Assembly: GCA_026706635.1 (NCBI GenBank)
Contig: JAPOYJ010000084.1
Location: 58,027-122,026, forward strand
DNA: 64,000 bases
Source: Gemmatimonadota bacterium
GTDB taxonomy: Bacteria > Gemmatimonadota > Gemmatimonadetes > Longimicrobiales > Gaopeijiaceae
Reading direction: 5' to 3'
The notes beneath the pieces are model-generated. The model was given only the letters and a program-made list of their open reading frames with translations, was not told where the DNA came from and did not search any database. The number at the start of each line of letters is the position of its first letter. The stretch's first letter is position 1. The position numbers and the translations under genes are program-made. Positions 47,336 through 55,798 of the stretch are shown here, piece after piece.

Positions 47336-48529
47336 GTGATCATCCGTCCCCGAGTACGCGGCTTCGTCTGCACTACCACCCACCCCGTTGGGTGCGCCCG
47401 CAACGTCGAATCGCAGATCGAGCAGGCGCGCCGACGCTCTGTCGCGCGTGCGCCCAGGTCGGTGCTCGTGCTGGGCTCTTCGGCAAGCTACGGACTGGCG
47501 TCGAGGATAGCGCTGGCGTTCGGCGGAGGGGCCGCGACCTTCGGCGTCTTCTACGATCGCCCCCCCTCGGCGCGTCGTCCCGGCACGGCCGGCTGGTACA
47601 ACACAGCCACCTTCGAGGCGGCCGCAGCGAGGGCCGGACTCGTCTCCGCATGCTACAACGGCGACGCCTTCTCGCACGACGCCAAGAAGGAGGTGGTCGC
47701 CGCCCTGAAGCGCGACTTCCCCCCCGTCGAGTGCGTCGTCAACTCGCTGGCGGCGCCCAGGCGAGTGCACCCCGACACCGGGGAGCGGTTCGCCTCGGTG
47801 CTCAAGCCGATCGGGGCCTCCTACCTCACCAAGACGCTGGACACGGCCAAGGGAGAGGTAGCCGGGATCGAGCTCTCGCCCGCCACCGCCGAAGAGGTGG
47901 AGGCCACCGTTGCGGTGATGGGCGGCGAGGATTGGCGTCTCTGGATGAAGGCACTCGGCGACGGTGGCGTACTGGCACCGGGTTGCCGCACATTCGCGTA
48001 CAGCTACATCGGCCCCGAGCTCACCTGGCCGATCTACCGCGACGGCTCGATCGGGCGCGCCAAGGCGGACCTGCGCCGCACGGCGAGGGAGCTGGACCGC
48101 GAGCTCGCCAAGACCGGGGGAGGCGCCCACATAGCGGTGCTGAAGGCGATCGTGACGCAGGCGAGCGCCGCGATTCCGGTGGTTCCGCTCTACATCTCGA
48201 TCCTCTACCGGGTCATGAAGGACGCCGGAGACCACGAGGGCGCCATCGAGCAGTCGCTGCGCCTCTACGCCGACATGGTCTACGGAGGGTGCGGCGTGCA
48301 GGCGGACGAGGAACACCTGGTTCGCCTGGACGACCTCGAGATGAAGAGCGGGACGCAGGCCGAGGTGCTCCGCGTCTGGGGGTCGGTCGCGAGCGGCAAT
48401 CTGCGCTCCGTCACCGACTTCGACGGCTACCGGAAGGCCTTCCTGCAGCTCTTCGGCTTCGAGGTGCCCGGCGTGGACTACGACGCCGACGTCGACCCGG
48501 TGGTGGAGATCCCCACCCTCGTCTCCTAG
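47336..48529 (+). CDS. fabV: FabV, NADH-dependent enoyl-ACP (trans-2-enoyl-CoA) reductase
   Basis: It catalyses the last reduction of fatty acid elongation and is known as a triclosan-tolerant FabI substitute. The 397-residue protein starts IIRPRVRGFVCTTTHP, has the NADH motif GSSASYGLASRIA (about 47-59), NSLAAPRR and the active site FAYSYIGPELTWPIY with Tyr234 and Lys243 (Y-x8-K). GTG at 47336 gives the standard family length. No clear ribosome site precedes it. The TAG stop merges with a dispersed repeat. Confidence 0.95.
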   Translation: MIIRPRVRGFVCTTTHPVGCARNVESQIEQARRRSVARAPRSVLVLGSSASYGLASRIALAFGGGAATFGVFYDRPPSARRPGTAGWYNTATFEAAAARAGLVSACYNGDAFSHDAKKEVVAALKRDFPPVECVVNSLAAPRRVHPDTGERFASVLKPIGASYLTKTLDTAKGEVAGIELSPATAEEVEATVAVMGGEDWRLWMKALGDGGVLAPGCRTFAYSYIGPELTWPIYRDGSIGRAKADLRRTARELDRELAKTGGGAHIAVLKAIVTQASAAIPVVPLYISILYRVMKDAGDHEGAIEQSLRLYADMVYGGCGVQADEEHLVRLDDLEMKSGTQAEVLRVWGSVASGNLRSVTDFDGYRKAFLQLFGFEVPGVDYDADVDPVVEIPTLVS

Positions 48530-48608
48530 CGAGCAAGGCGTGGACAGACTCGCGCGAGCACCCAGAGCGGCGGCACTCGAATGCCATGGGGTGTTTGTTC
48601 ACGGGCTG
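48529..48608. repeat. Short dispersed element with both ends, between fabV and a glycosylase gene
   Basis: About 80 bases. It starts GCGAGCAAGGCGTGGACAG right after TA of the fabV stop and ends GTTTGTTCACGGGCTG, preserving both inverted termini but no core. ATG at 48581 of the next gene lies inside it. Confidence 0.75.
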
Positions 48609-49261
48609 TTGGCGACGCTACCCGCGAGGCCGTGGCCCGAGCTGTAGTCCCCACGGCCCGGCAGCTCGAGGAGCTCGCCTCCCGTGACCCGGTTCTCGGA
48701 GACGCAATGCGGCGGGTGGCACCCTTTCCGGGCTTTCCTCGGGGGCCCCTGGCGCGGGGCTCCCACTTCCAGGCGATCGCGCGCTCGATCGTCTATCAGC
48801 AGCTGGCCGGGAGCGCTGCCAAGGCGATCTTCGAGCGGGTCTGTGCGCTCACCCCCGGTCCCGCCTTTCCCAGGGCGCTGGAGTGCCTGGCGCTGCCCGA
48901 GGAGCGTCTTCGCAGCGCCGGGCTGTCGGCCGCAAAGGCTCGGAGCATCAGGGAGCTGGCTGCAGCGTCCGACTCGGGATCGGTGCAGCTCCGCTCCGTC
49001 TCTCGCCGCTCGGACGCGGAAGTCGTGCAGATGCTCACCACCGTGCGGGGGATCGGCGAGTGGACGGCACAGATGTTCCTCATCTTCCGCCTCGGTCGGC
49101 TCGACGTCATGCCGACGGGCGACCTGGGCATCCGCGAGGGCGTCAGACGCCTGGACGGGCTCGAGGAACGGCCCTCCGCGAAGGAGGTCGCTCGAAGGGC
49201 CGAGCTATGGCAGCCGCTACGCTCGGTGGCCGCATGGATACTCTACCGGCTGTGCGACTGA
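48581..49261 (+). CDS. AlkA-type DNA-3-methyladenine glycosylase
   Basis: A base excision repair enzyme removing alkylated purines. The 226-residue protein has an HhH-GPD domain: SIVYQQLAGSAAKAIFER near the N-terminal half, SAAKARSIRELA, then the helix-hairpin-helix TTVRGIGEWTAQMFLIF and the catalytic Asp region PTGDLGIREG. ATG 48581 falls inside a dispersed repeat; GTG at 48632 is the first start outside it and would still include the whole domain. Confidence 0.88.
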   Translation: MPWGVCSRAVGDATREAVARAVVPTARQLEELASRDPVLGDAMRRVAPFPGFPRGPLARGSHFQAIARSIVYQQLAGSAAKAIFERVCALTPGPAFPRALECLALPEERLRSAGLSAAKARSIRELAAASDSGSVQLRSVSRRSDAEVVQMLTTVRGIGEWTAQMFLIFRLGRLDVMPTGDLGIREGVRRLDGLEERPSAKEVARRAELWQPLRSVAAWILYRLCD

Positions 49262-49263
49262 CA

Positions 49264-49385
49264 GGTGGCGGGTATGGGCACTGTAAACCACGGATTACAT
49301 ATTGTAAATCAAACATTACACTTTGGGCAGGCTACCGAAGCGGTCCAGTGGGGACGCAGCGCCGCTCCTGCCGTGGGAGGGGGGG
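49264..49385 (+). repeat. Dispersed element supplying a ribosome binding site
   Basis: It holds the 39-bp module at 49282-49320 and the arm CGCAGCGCCGCTCCTGCCGT, and stops at GGGAGG without the terminal CCACGGGCTGC. The last purine-rich part is correctly spaced before the GTG of the next gene. Confidence 0.7.
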
Positions 49386-49386
49386 A

Positions 49387-50550
49387 GTGAGCGTGCCCGC
49401 CCCGGTGAGGGTGCCGACAAGGGTGCCGATGATCGACCTGGAGGCCCAGTACAGGTCGATTGGATCCGAGATCGAGGCCGCCGTCGCCCCCGTCGTCACC
49501 TCGCAGCGCTTCGTCCTGGGGCCCGTGGTCGAGGCGTGCGAGGCGTCGGTCGCCGCGTACACTGGCTGCCACTTCGGGATCGGCGTCTCTTCGGGGACAG
49601 ACGCACTGCTCGTGGCACTCATGGCCGAGGGGATCGGAGCTGGCGACGAGGTCATCACCACGTCCTTCTCCTTCTTCGCGACTGCGGGTGCAATCGTCCG
49701 CCTAGGCGCCACGCCCGTATTCGCCGACATCGACGCCACGACGTTCAACATCGACGCAGACGCGGTCGAGCGGCTGGTCACCGGGAGGACCCGCGCCATT
49801 GTTCCGGTTCACCTCTACGGGCAGATGGCCGATATGCTCGCAATCTTGGAGACGGCTCGCCGACACGACCTGGTCGTCGTCGAGGATGCGGCGCAGGCGC
49901 TTGGGGGATCGCGCGACGGCGCACGCGCCGGATCGGTCGGGGACTATGGCTGCTTTTCCTTCTATCCGACGAAGAACCTCGGAGGGTTCGGCGACGGCGG
50001 GATGGTCGTCACCGGCGACCAAGGTCGCGCAGGTAGGGTCAGGGAGCTCAGAGCGCACGGCGAGGGGGCGGGGTACATCCATAGGGTGGTGGGGGGGAAC
50101 TTCCGCCTCGACGCCCTGCAAGCCGCTGTCGTCAACGCCAAGCTGCCCCACCTGGACGACTGGAACCGAGCCCGCCGACGCAACGCCAGCCTGTACAACG
50201 AGCTCCTGGGAGACTTCGCCTACAGGCACCCCGATCTCCTCGAGCTCCCGGCCAGCCGAGCCGAGCGGCACACCTTCCACCAGTACGTGGCGAAGGTCGC
50301 CCGTCGCGACGAGGTTCGAGCCGAACTCGCCCAGGCCGGAGTCGAAACGGGGGTCTACTACCCGCTACCGCTCCACCTGCAGGAGTGCTTTCGGAGTTTG
50401 GGGCACAAAAAGGGAGACTTCCCGGCGGCCGAGCGTGCAGCCGAGTGCGTTCTCGCGCTCCCCGTCCACCCTGAGCTGAGCCACGAGCAGGTCGTCCATG
50501 TGGCCGACACCCTCCTCGGCGTACTGTCGCGACAAGCCCGCACCCGGTAG
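49387..50550 (+). CDS. DegT/DnrJ/EryC1-family PLP aminotransferase
   Basis: An aminotransferase probably making an amino sugar nucleotide for surface glycans. The 387-residue protein has VSSGTDALLVAL, VVVEDAAQALG and FYPTKNLGGFGDGG with PLP Lys about 196, then GGNFRLDALQAAV and the C-terminal SHEQV. The GTG at 49387 follows a GGGAGG that lies in the dispersed repeat; an internal ATG at 49429 is an alternative. No other sugar genes adjoin it. Confidence 0.92.
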   Translation: MSVPAPVRVPTRVPMIDLEAQYRSIGSEIEAAVAPVVTSQRFVLGPVVEACEASVAAYTGCHFGIGVSSGTDALLVALMAEGIGAGDEVITTSFSFFATAGAIVRLGATPVFADIDATTFNIDADAVERLVTGRTRAIVPVHLYGQMADMLAILETARRHDLVVVEDAAQALGGSRDGARAGSVGDYGCFSFYPTKNLGGFGDGGMVVTGDQGRAGRVRELRAHGEGAGYIHRVVGGNFRLDALQAAVVNAKLPHLDDWNRARRRNASLYNELLGDFAYRHPDLLELPASRAERHTFHQYVAKVARRDEVRAELAQAGVETGVYYPLPLHLQECFRSLGHKKGDFPAAERAAECVLALPVHPELSHEQVVHVADTLLGVLSRQARTR

Positions 50551-50587
50551 TTTGGCCGTTGCCGGGTGCCACCAACGGAGGGCTACG

Positions 50588-50977
50588 ATGAAGAGCAAGC
50601 GGGGAAAGGAGCTGATCGTCGTGGGCGACCGCGTCCTGATCGAACCCGAGGAGGGCGAGGAACGCACTTCGGTCGGGCTGTACCTGCTGGCATCCGCCGT
50701 GGAGAAGCAGTCGGTGCAGGGCGGCAGGGTCCTGGCCACCGGGCCCGGAACCCCGATCGGAGCTCCTACCGAGCTCGACGAAGAGCCTTGGAAGATCGGG
50801 TCTGGCGAGGCGCGCTACCTGCCCGTGCAGGCGCGCGTCGGAGACTTTGCGATCTTCTTCCGCAAGGCCGCCGTGGAGATCGCCTTCGAGGAGATCGAGT
50901 ACCTGGTCGTGCCGCAGGCGGCGATTTTGGCCCTGGTACGGGGGGAGGAGGCAGGGTCGGTCGAGACGACCTTCTGA
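50588..50977 (+). CDS. GroES-like co-chaperonin homologue, orphan
   Basis: A 129-residue protein with the Cpn10 opening VVGDRVLIEPEEGEERTSVG and the mid-sequence GGRVLATGPG, plus a C-terminal EYLVVPQAAILALV. It is longer than canonical GroES (about 95) because of an insert between about residues 55 and 90, and the mobile-loop region (LYLLASAVEKQ) differs. No groEL is adjacent, so it may be a paralogue with altered partner. ATG is preceded by GGAGGGCTAC. Confidence 0.8.
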   Translation: MKSKRGKELIVVGDRVLIEPEEGEERTSVGLYLLASAVEKQSVQGGRVLATGPGTPIGAPTELDEEPWKIGSGEARYLPVQARVGDFAIFFRKAAVEIAFEEIEYLVVPQAAILALVRGEEAGSVETTF

Positions 50978-51012
50978 CCGGAAAGGCGGCAGCTCCGCTG
51001 GCCGATGTGCAC

Positions 51013-51037
51013 TGGCGGAATTTTGTCCACGGGCTGC
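51013..51037. repeat. Dispersed element end fragment before tRNA-Pro
   Basis: TTTTGTCCACGGGCTGC followed by TA at 51038-51039. Only this terminus is present, 22 bases before the tRNA. Confidence 0.6.
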
Positions 51038-51059
51038 TAGGATTTAGCTTGGTTGGCCG

Positions 51060-51133
51060 CGGGACGTGGCGCAGTCCGGTAGCGCACCTGAATGGGGTTC
51101 AGGGGGTCGCCGGTTCGAATCCGGCCGTCCCGA
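51060..51133 (+). tRNA. tRNA-Pro(GGG)
   Basis: The 74-base gene folds into a full cloverleaf. The acceptor stem pairs CGGGACG with CGTCCCG, the D arm has GCGC pairs, the anticodon stem is CCTGA/TCAGG around loop ATGGGGT (anticodon GGG), and the T arm GCCGG/CCGGC surrounds TTCGAAT. Discriminator is A and no CCA is encoded. Confidence 0.95.
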
Positions 51134-51167
51134 TTGCAGAGCGGAAGGTCTGAAATGGACTGCGCTG

Positions 51168-52907
51168 CTAGTAGCGCGGCAACCCTTCGCTGAAGGCTAC
51201 GGCGACGTCTCCCCGGACGGGGACGATTTCGCCGTCGCTCCAGTTTCTGAGTACGGCCCGCAGCCGGCCGGTGGCGCGGTCGGTCACGAGCGCCATCGGG
51301 GGGGTGCCGGAGGGCTCCAGCTGGGCGCTCCCAGCCGGGCCGGAGAGCTCAACCCGGGCGAGAACGCCGTCCACGGCCCTGTCGAATGGAACCGCGAAGA
51401 GGAACATGCCGCCGCCGAACTCCGTCGGGCGCGGCGAGAAGCTCAGCGAGAAAAGGCTCCGCCCGCCTTCGCCGAACCCCTCCAGCCGGTAGGGACCCGG
51501 CGCGGCGGGCATCGTAGGGGGCAGGTCCGTCACGAACGCCGGGTCCAGGACGACGCCTTCGTCCCCGACCCTGCCCCAGAGCAGGAGCGTGGTGCCGTGG
51601 GCGTGGCCGGTCGTGCCGTCGCTAGCTGTCGCGGGAGCAACTAGCGCATCCTCGAGGTGCTCGCGAAAGTCGATCGCTCGCGTGAAGTGGTAGTCGCTGA
51701 CCCACCTCGGAGCGCAGTACCCCATCACGTCACGGTGGAGGAGCGGGTGCACGAGCCGGCGCGTAGTCGGGTTGTACCCCCAGGCCCCGGTCACTCCGTT
51801 CTCGTAGGGGTAGTCCTCGTCGGCATCGCCCGTACCTCCGCACGGCGCATGCTGAAGGGCCATGTTGTGCCCCAGCTCGTGAGTGAGCGTCTCGGCATCG
51901 GCGGTCCCGACGGAGGCGGGGAAGCCGATAATGCCGAGTCCGCGCCAGCGACGCGACGGGTCCGGCGCCACGGCGCCGTAGTAGTAGCCCCGCGAACCCT
52001 CCCTGGTTCGCAGGAACGCGATCTCGGCCAGGAGCTGCCCCCAACCCTCGACTGTCTCAAGATCGGCGGTAGTGACGATCCCGTCGTGAGGAAGGAGAGT
52101 GACCCCCGCTATCGGCAACACCGCGCGAGGGAGGCGGAGCTCCTCGCCGTCGGCGGTCAGCCCCGCGGCCCAGGCGCGGATATCCATCTCAGGAGCGGAA
52201 TCCGACGCTATCTCCACCGGCACCACCGTCAGCTCGAATGGACCGAGCTTGCGCACGTCGAGCGGCATCCTCCCCGCCGCGGGCACCCTCAACTGACTGC
52301 CGGGAGCGTGTGGCACGGCTCCTTCGCGGTCGATCTCGACGACGAACTCCACACCCGGATGCAGAGCCCCGCCCGGAATCGGGACGTTGAAGGACACGTC
52401 GAGCCGACCCTCGTCGACTTCGGTCGGAAAGGACTCCGACTGGAGCCCGACGTCGGCCCAGTGCACCAGCTCGTCGCCCACGTAGAAGGAGGCGGTGGCG
52501 CGGGGCCGGTAGAAGCTCGGCAGGTCGCCGGTGGCGAAGATCCTCATTAGGGCCGTGCGGCCGGCGATCAGCGGCACATCTCCGTCGATGCTCTGCACGG
52601 CCTGCGTCACGGTCACGGCTGGCACGGAGAGTGCGAGCCTCTTCGGGTTCACGCGCAACCGCGTGCGGGCCATAAGACCCGCAAAGGTCGCCCTGACCTC
52701 GGTGTCGACGTGCATCCCCGCCTCCACCCGGCCGTCGTCCCATAGGTAGACGGCGCCGGGATCGGGCGTCCTCCACTTCGGGGTGGCCCAGGCGGGAACT
52801 CCCGCGAAGGGGACGCCGTGCTGATCAAGCACGTGGACCTTGAAGCGCGCGGTGTCTCCAACCCTCAGGATCGTGTCGTCAGGATGGATGATCAGCTCCG
52901 AAGGCAC
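51168..52907 (-). CDS. Metzincin-like secreted lipoprotein protease, copy 1, start uncertain
   Basis: A predicted surface zinc protease, paralogue of the next gene. The zinc site HELGHNMALQH (about residues 343-353) and Met-turn DVMGYC match the metzincin plan, with Ala in place of the usual Gly. N-terminal Ig-like domains precede it. From GTG 52907 the protein is 579 residues and lacks a signal. The frame stays open upstream and encodes LLGTSALTLAGC, a lipobox aligned with the paralogue, but has no ATG, GTG or TTG there. A CTG at 53021, overlapping the upstream stop, would give 617 residues. Confidence 0.8.
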   Translation of the reverse strand: MPSELIIHPDDTILRVGDTARFKVHVLDQHGVPFAGVPAWATPKWRTPDPGAVYLWDDGRVEAGMHVDTEVRATFAGLMARTRLRVNPKRLALSVPAVTVTQAVQSIDGDVPLIAGRTALMRIFATGDLPSFYRPRATASFYVGDELVHWADVGLQSESFPTEVDEGRLDVSFNVPIPGGALHPGVEFVVEIDREGAVPHAPGSQLRVPAAGRMPLDVRKLGPFELTVVPVEIASDSAPEMDIRAWAAGLTADGEELRLPRAVLPIAGVTLLPHDGIVTTADLETVEGWGQLLAEIAFLRTREGSRGYYYGAVAPDPSRRWRGLGIIGFPASVGTADAETLTHELGHNMALQHAPCGGTGDADEDYPYENGVTGAWGYNPTTRRLVHPLLHRDVMGYCAPRWVSDYHFTRAIDFREHLEDALVAPATASDGTTGHAHGTTLLLWGRVGDEGVVLDPAFVTDLPPTMPAAPGPYRLEGFGEGGRSLFSLSFSPRPTEFGGGMFLFAVPFDRAVDGVLARVELSGPAGSAQLEPSGTPPMALVTDRATGRLRAVLRNWSDGEIVPVRGDVAVAFSEGLPRY

Positions 52908-52983
52908 TCGGGCCGCCTCCAGGGCAAAGTCGCCGCACCCCGCCAGCGTGAGAGCTGAGGTTCCGAGTAGGCAGCAGCGGACT

Positions 52984-52997
52984 ACACGGGCTGCTAG
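52984..52997. repeat. Dispersed element tip inside the leader of the copy-1 protease
   Basis: ACACGGGCTGC followed by TAG matches the repeat terminus. It falls between the upstream stop codon and the lipobox, exactly where a normal start codon would be expected. Confidence 0.5.
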
Positions 52998-53017
52998 CCT
53001 CTGCGGTCTCCGTACCC

Positions 53018-54820
53018 TCAGCGCACGCCTCCGGGAATGCCGCCGCTGACGAGAACGTGGCGACCGATGGGATCACCCGGCAGATCTCCCTCCCAGTCCC
53101 GCCGGATCGCCAGTACGTCGCCGGTCCCAGGATCCCTGACTATCGCCATCGTCCCTCCACCCGACGGCCCCAGCTCGGCACGGCCAGCTGGCCCGAAGAG
53201 GAGCACCCTCTCGAGCGGTCCGTCGCGCCCAACCTCGTACGGCACATTGAAGAGGAAGTGCGCACCTCCATGGTCCACCGGGTTGGGCGCGAAACTCAGG
53301 TCGAATCTGACCTCGCCACCGGGCCCCAGCCCCTGAAGCCGATAGCGACCTGGCCGCTCCGGCAGACTCGGCACCGCATCGACGAGAAAGGCCGGTTCGA
53401 GTAGCACCTCCTCCGAGCTAGCGCTTCCCCAGAGCATCAGCGTTGGCTCCCTGGCGGCGGGCGGAGGTGGGGCGCTCTCCTCTTCGAGCCGATGCTCCAT
53501 CGAGCGGACGAAGTGGTAGTCGCTCACCCAGTCGGGAAGGCAGTACCCCATCAGGTCCCGATAGGTGCTCGGGTCGACGAGCCTACCGCTCGCGAAGTCG
53601 TACCCCCAATGGCCGGTCTGGCCATTCGCGTAGGGGTAGCGGGGATCGGGATAGAGCGCCCCCCCGCACGGGGCGTGGTAGAGCGACGTGTTGTGCCCCA
53701 GCTCGTGCGCGTAGGTGTCGTGCCTGGGCCGACCGACGCTGACCGGACGACCGATGAAGCCGCGCCCCCCGGAGGGCGACCCCTCAGGGAGTACCACGGC
53801 CCCGTAGTAGTACCCGACGCGCCCCTCCATATTCCAGATGGCCTCGATCTCGCGTAGGTACTGGCTCCACCCCGCCGAGGTGGTTAGGTCGGCGTCCGAC
53901 TCGTAGGTCTCGTGCACAGTCACGGTCATCTCCCCGACCGGAAGCATCGTGCGCGTCATCTGCACCTGCGGACTCTCCGGAGAGATGCCGTCGGTCCAGT
54001 CGAAGACGCGCTCGTCCGGGTCCCGCGTGAGGAGGGTGGGCACGAAGGTCTGTTCCAGCACCGGCATCTCGACGATATCCAGGACCATCCTGCCCTCCGC
54101 CGGCACGCGCGTCCGGCTCCCGGGCGACTTGGGCACCACGTCCTCCGGATCCAACTCGACCAGGAGCTCGAGCCCGGGCCGAACCAGCCGCCCCGGCACC
54201 AGCAGGTTGTGGGAGCGGGTCAGACTGCTCTCGACGACCTCGGGCGAGAGCACCTGGTGCTCAACTTCGAGCACTTCGGCGAGCGCCACCTCGCCGTCGT
54301 GGTAGAGGGTGACCCTCACCTTGGGGGGAGGGTAGTAGTTCAACTGGTCGGCGGTCACGAAGACGCGCAGCAGCGCCTGTCGGCCCGCGATGAGCGGAAC
54401 GTCTGCCTCCCGGTTCTGGATGACCTGGTTCAGGTAGACGACCGGGGCCGAGAGAAGGACGCTTCTGGGGTTGGTTCGAAGTCGCGCCGTCGCACGGCGC
54501 CCGGCCACCTCGACATCCACTTCGACGCTCCCGCCCTTCAACGCCTCGAACTCGCCGCTAGGCTGGATCTCGACCATTCCCGCGACGCTCGGCGTCCACT
54601 TGGGAGGCGCCCACCCGGGCGGGCCCGGCATCGGGTTGCCGTCCTGGCCGAGGACGACGAGCGACAGCCTGGCCGGATCACCCACCGTTACCAAGGTGTC
54701 CGCAGGGGCCAGGATCAGGGAGGCTGGGAGATGCTTGGCCTCGACGGCGAGATCGCACGCCAGAAGGGCGAGCGCCGCGCACGCCGCGGAGCCGCCGCCC
54801 ACCCCCCTAAGCGAGGGCAT
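53018..54820 (-). CDS. Metzincin-like secreted lipoprotein protease, copy 2
   Basis: A 600-residue predicted outer-surface zinc protease. The signal ends at lipobox LALLAC (Cys22). Residues about 35-115 form an invasin/Ig-like domain (LVTVGDPARLSLVVLGQDG). A beta-rich middle follows, then HELGHNTSLYH (372-382) with His372, His376 and His382 as zinc ligands, Glu373 as base and Met-turn DLMGYC (Met about 424). It resembles M66/StcE-like or M43-like peptidases, not resolved here. It heads a tandem pair with the copy-1 gene. Confidence 0.87.
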   Translation of the reverse strand: MPSLRGVGGGSAACAALALLACDLAVEAKHLPASLILAPADTLVTVGDPARLSLVVLGQDGNPMPGPPGWAPPKWTPSVAGMVEIQPSGEFEALKGGSVEVDVEVAGRRATARLRTNPRSVLLSAPVVYLNQVIQNREADVPLIAGRQALLRVFVTADQLNYYPPPKVRVTLYHDGEVALAEVLEVEHQVLSPEVVESSLTRSHNLLVPGRLVRPGLELLVELDPEDVVPKSPGSRTRVPAEGRMVLDIVEMPVLEQTFVPTLLTRDPDERVFDWTDGISPESPQVQMTRTMLPVGEMTVTVHETYESDADLTTSAGWSQYLREIEAIWNMEGRVGYYYGAVVLPEGSPSGGRGFIGRPVSVGRPRHDTYAHELGHNTSLYHAPCGGALYPDPRYPYANGQTGHWGYDFASGRLVDPSTYRDLMGYCLPDWVSDYHFVRSMEHRLEEESAPPPPAAREPTLMLWGSASSEEVLLEPAFLVDAVPSLPERPGRYRLQGLGPGGEVRFDLSFAPNPVDHGGAHFLFNVPYEVGRDGPLERVLLFGPAGRAELGPSGGGTMAIVRDPGTGDVLAIRRDWEGDLPGDPIGRHVLVSGGIPGGVR

Positions 54821-54829
54821 CGGCTGCTC

Positions 54830-55498
54830 CTACGACCCCCCACCTATCCGTAGAGCTATCGCCAGGTCAATCGAATACGCACTGGCGGTGGCGTCGTCCG
54901 CCGAGCCACCCCCCCCCTCAGCTGGCTGGGAGGCCGCCATCTGGCGTCGCGTCACGCTGGGGACGAAGAGGAACGAACCCGTGCCCACGCTCAGGCCGAC
55001 AGCCGTGTGGATTCCAATTCCCATTTCGGGGTCCGGGTGCGTCTCGGGGTCGTTGTCGGCGCCCCTGGTCATCCCGGCGCTCCCGTACATGACTCCGGCC
55101 CGAACCCACGGTCTGGCTGGCGCATCGGCCATGCCCGCTGGGCTCCACTCGCCACCGACCACGATGTGGTTGCCGACCAGCTTCAATGCTGGAGCGTCCC
55201 CGCTCTGGTGGCAGAAGGTTTCCGGCTGGTTGCAGCCGAAGGAGGTGCGGAGAAACCCACCGTAGGCACCAATGCCGGGCGCGACCTGCCTTCGGAACAA
55301 GAGATCGAATGACAGCCTCGGAGCGAAATCGAACCCGGCGGCCGACGTGCTGTGGTTGCCAGCCGTGATCCCCGCGCGCACCTCGACCTGCAGCGCCTCC
55401 TGGCTCTGGGCCGCAGCGGGGAGAAGCGCCGCCACCACCCCAAGCACGGCAATCAGCGCCGCCCCGACCGAGCCACGCCGGATTGAATGCACCATCAT
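54830..55498 (-). CDS. Small outer-membrane barrel protein
   Basis: A 222-residue exported protein. After a signal (about 1-32, ending AAAQSQ), it has beta strands VEVRAGITAGN and LSFDLLFRRQVAPGIGAYGG, a Cys pair (GCNQPETFCHQ) and a final strand YSIDLAIALRIGGG. It is likely an eight-strand porin-like protein. It lies just upstream of the protease pair (9 bases to the stop of the barrel gene), so the three probably form one transcript. Confidence 0.75.
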   Translation of the reverse strand: MMVHSIRRGSVGAALIAVLGVVAALLPAAAQSQEALQVEVRAGITAGNHSTSAAGFDFAPRLSFDLLFRRQVAPGIGAYGGFLRTSFGCNQPETFCHQSGDAPALKLVGNHIVVGGEWSPAGMADAPARPWVRAGVMYGSAGMTRGADNDPETHPDPEMGIGIHTAVGLSVGTGSFLFVPSVTRRQMAASQPAEGGGGSADDATASAYSIDLAIALRIGGGS

Positions 55499-55798
55499 CT
55501 CACGCCTCCTGGTATTCCATCACTGTGGTAGCGCACGCGTCGAGGGGCCTCCCTCCACGCCCGCCGTAGGTCTCCCGCTGGTCGCGTTGAAATCCGCGAG
55601 CCCTAAATAGTACCCCATATAGCAGCCCACGGACAAATCCGCCTCGTTCACCGTGGTTCACAGTGCCCGTACCCGTGGCCTCGCTTTTTGTTCCTCCTCG
55701 GGCCGGTAGCGCTGCTGCCAGCCCGGCAGCCCGCAGATGCATCGGACCGCTTGGTCGCGCCTTGCCAGCGGCGCGCCCGGCCAGCGCCAGCAGGGCGC
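55499..55798. other. Intergenic region with a dispersed element
   Basis: The stretch contains no gene. It carries the repeat at 55622-55790 and must hold the promoter of the barrel-protease operon. Confidence 0.6.
55622..55790 (-). repeat. Dispersed MITE-like element, copy lacking the 39-bp module
   Basis: It starts TA-GCAGCCCACGGACAAAT, goes through GGTTCACAGTGCCCGTACCCG, GGGCCGGTAGCGCTGCTGCC and ends around GCGCCTTGCCAGCG. Only a remnant TTCACA remains of the AT-rich core. Confidence 0.75.

Noticed and set aside
51013..51133. Integration site of a genomic island at tRNA-Pro
   Set aside because: Only an element tip adjoins the tRNA; no integrase or duplicated tRNA end is seen.
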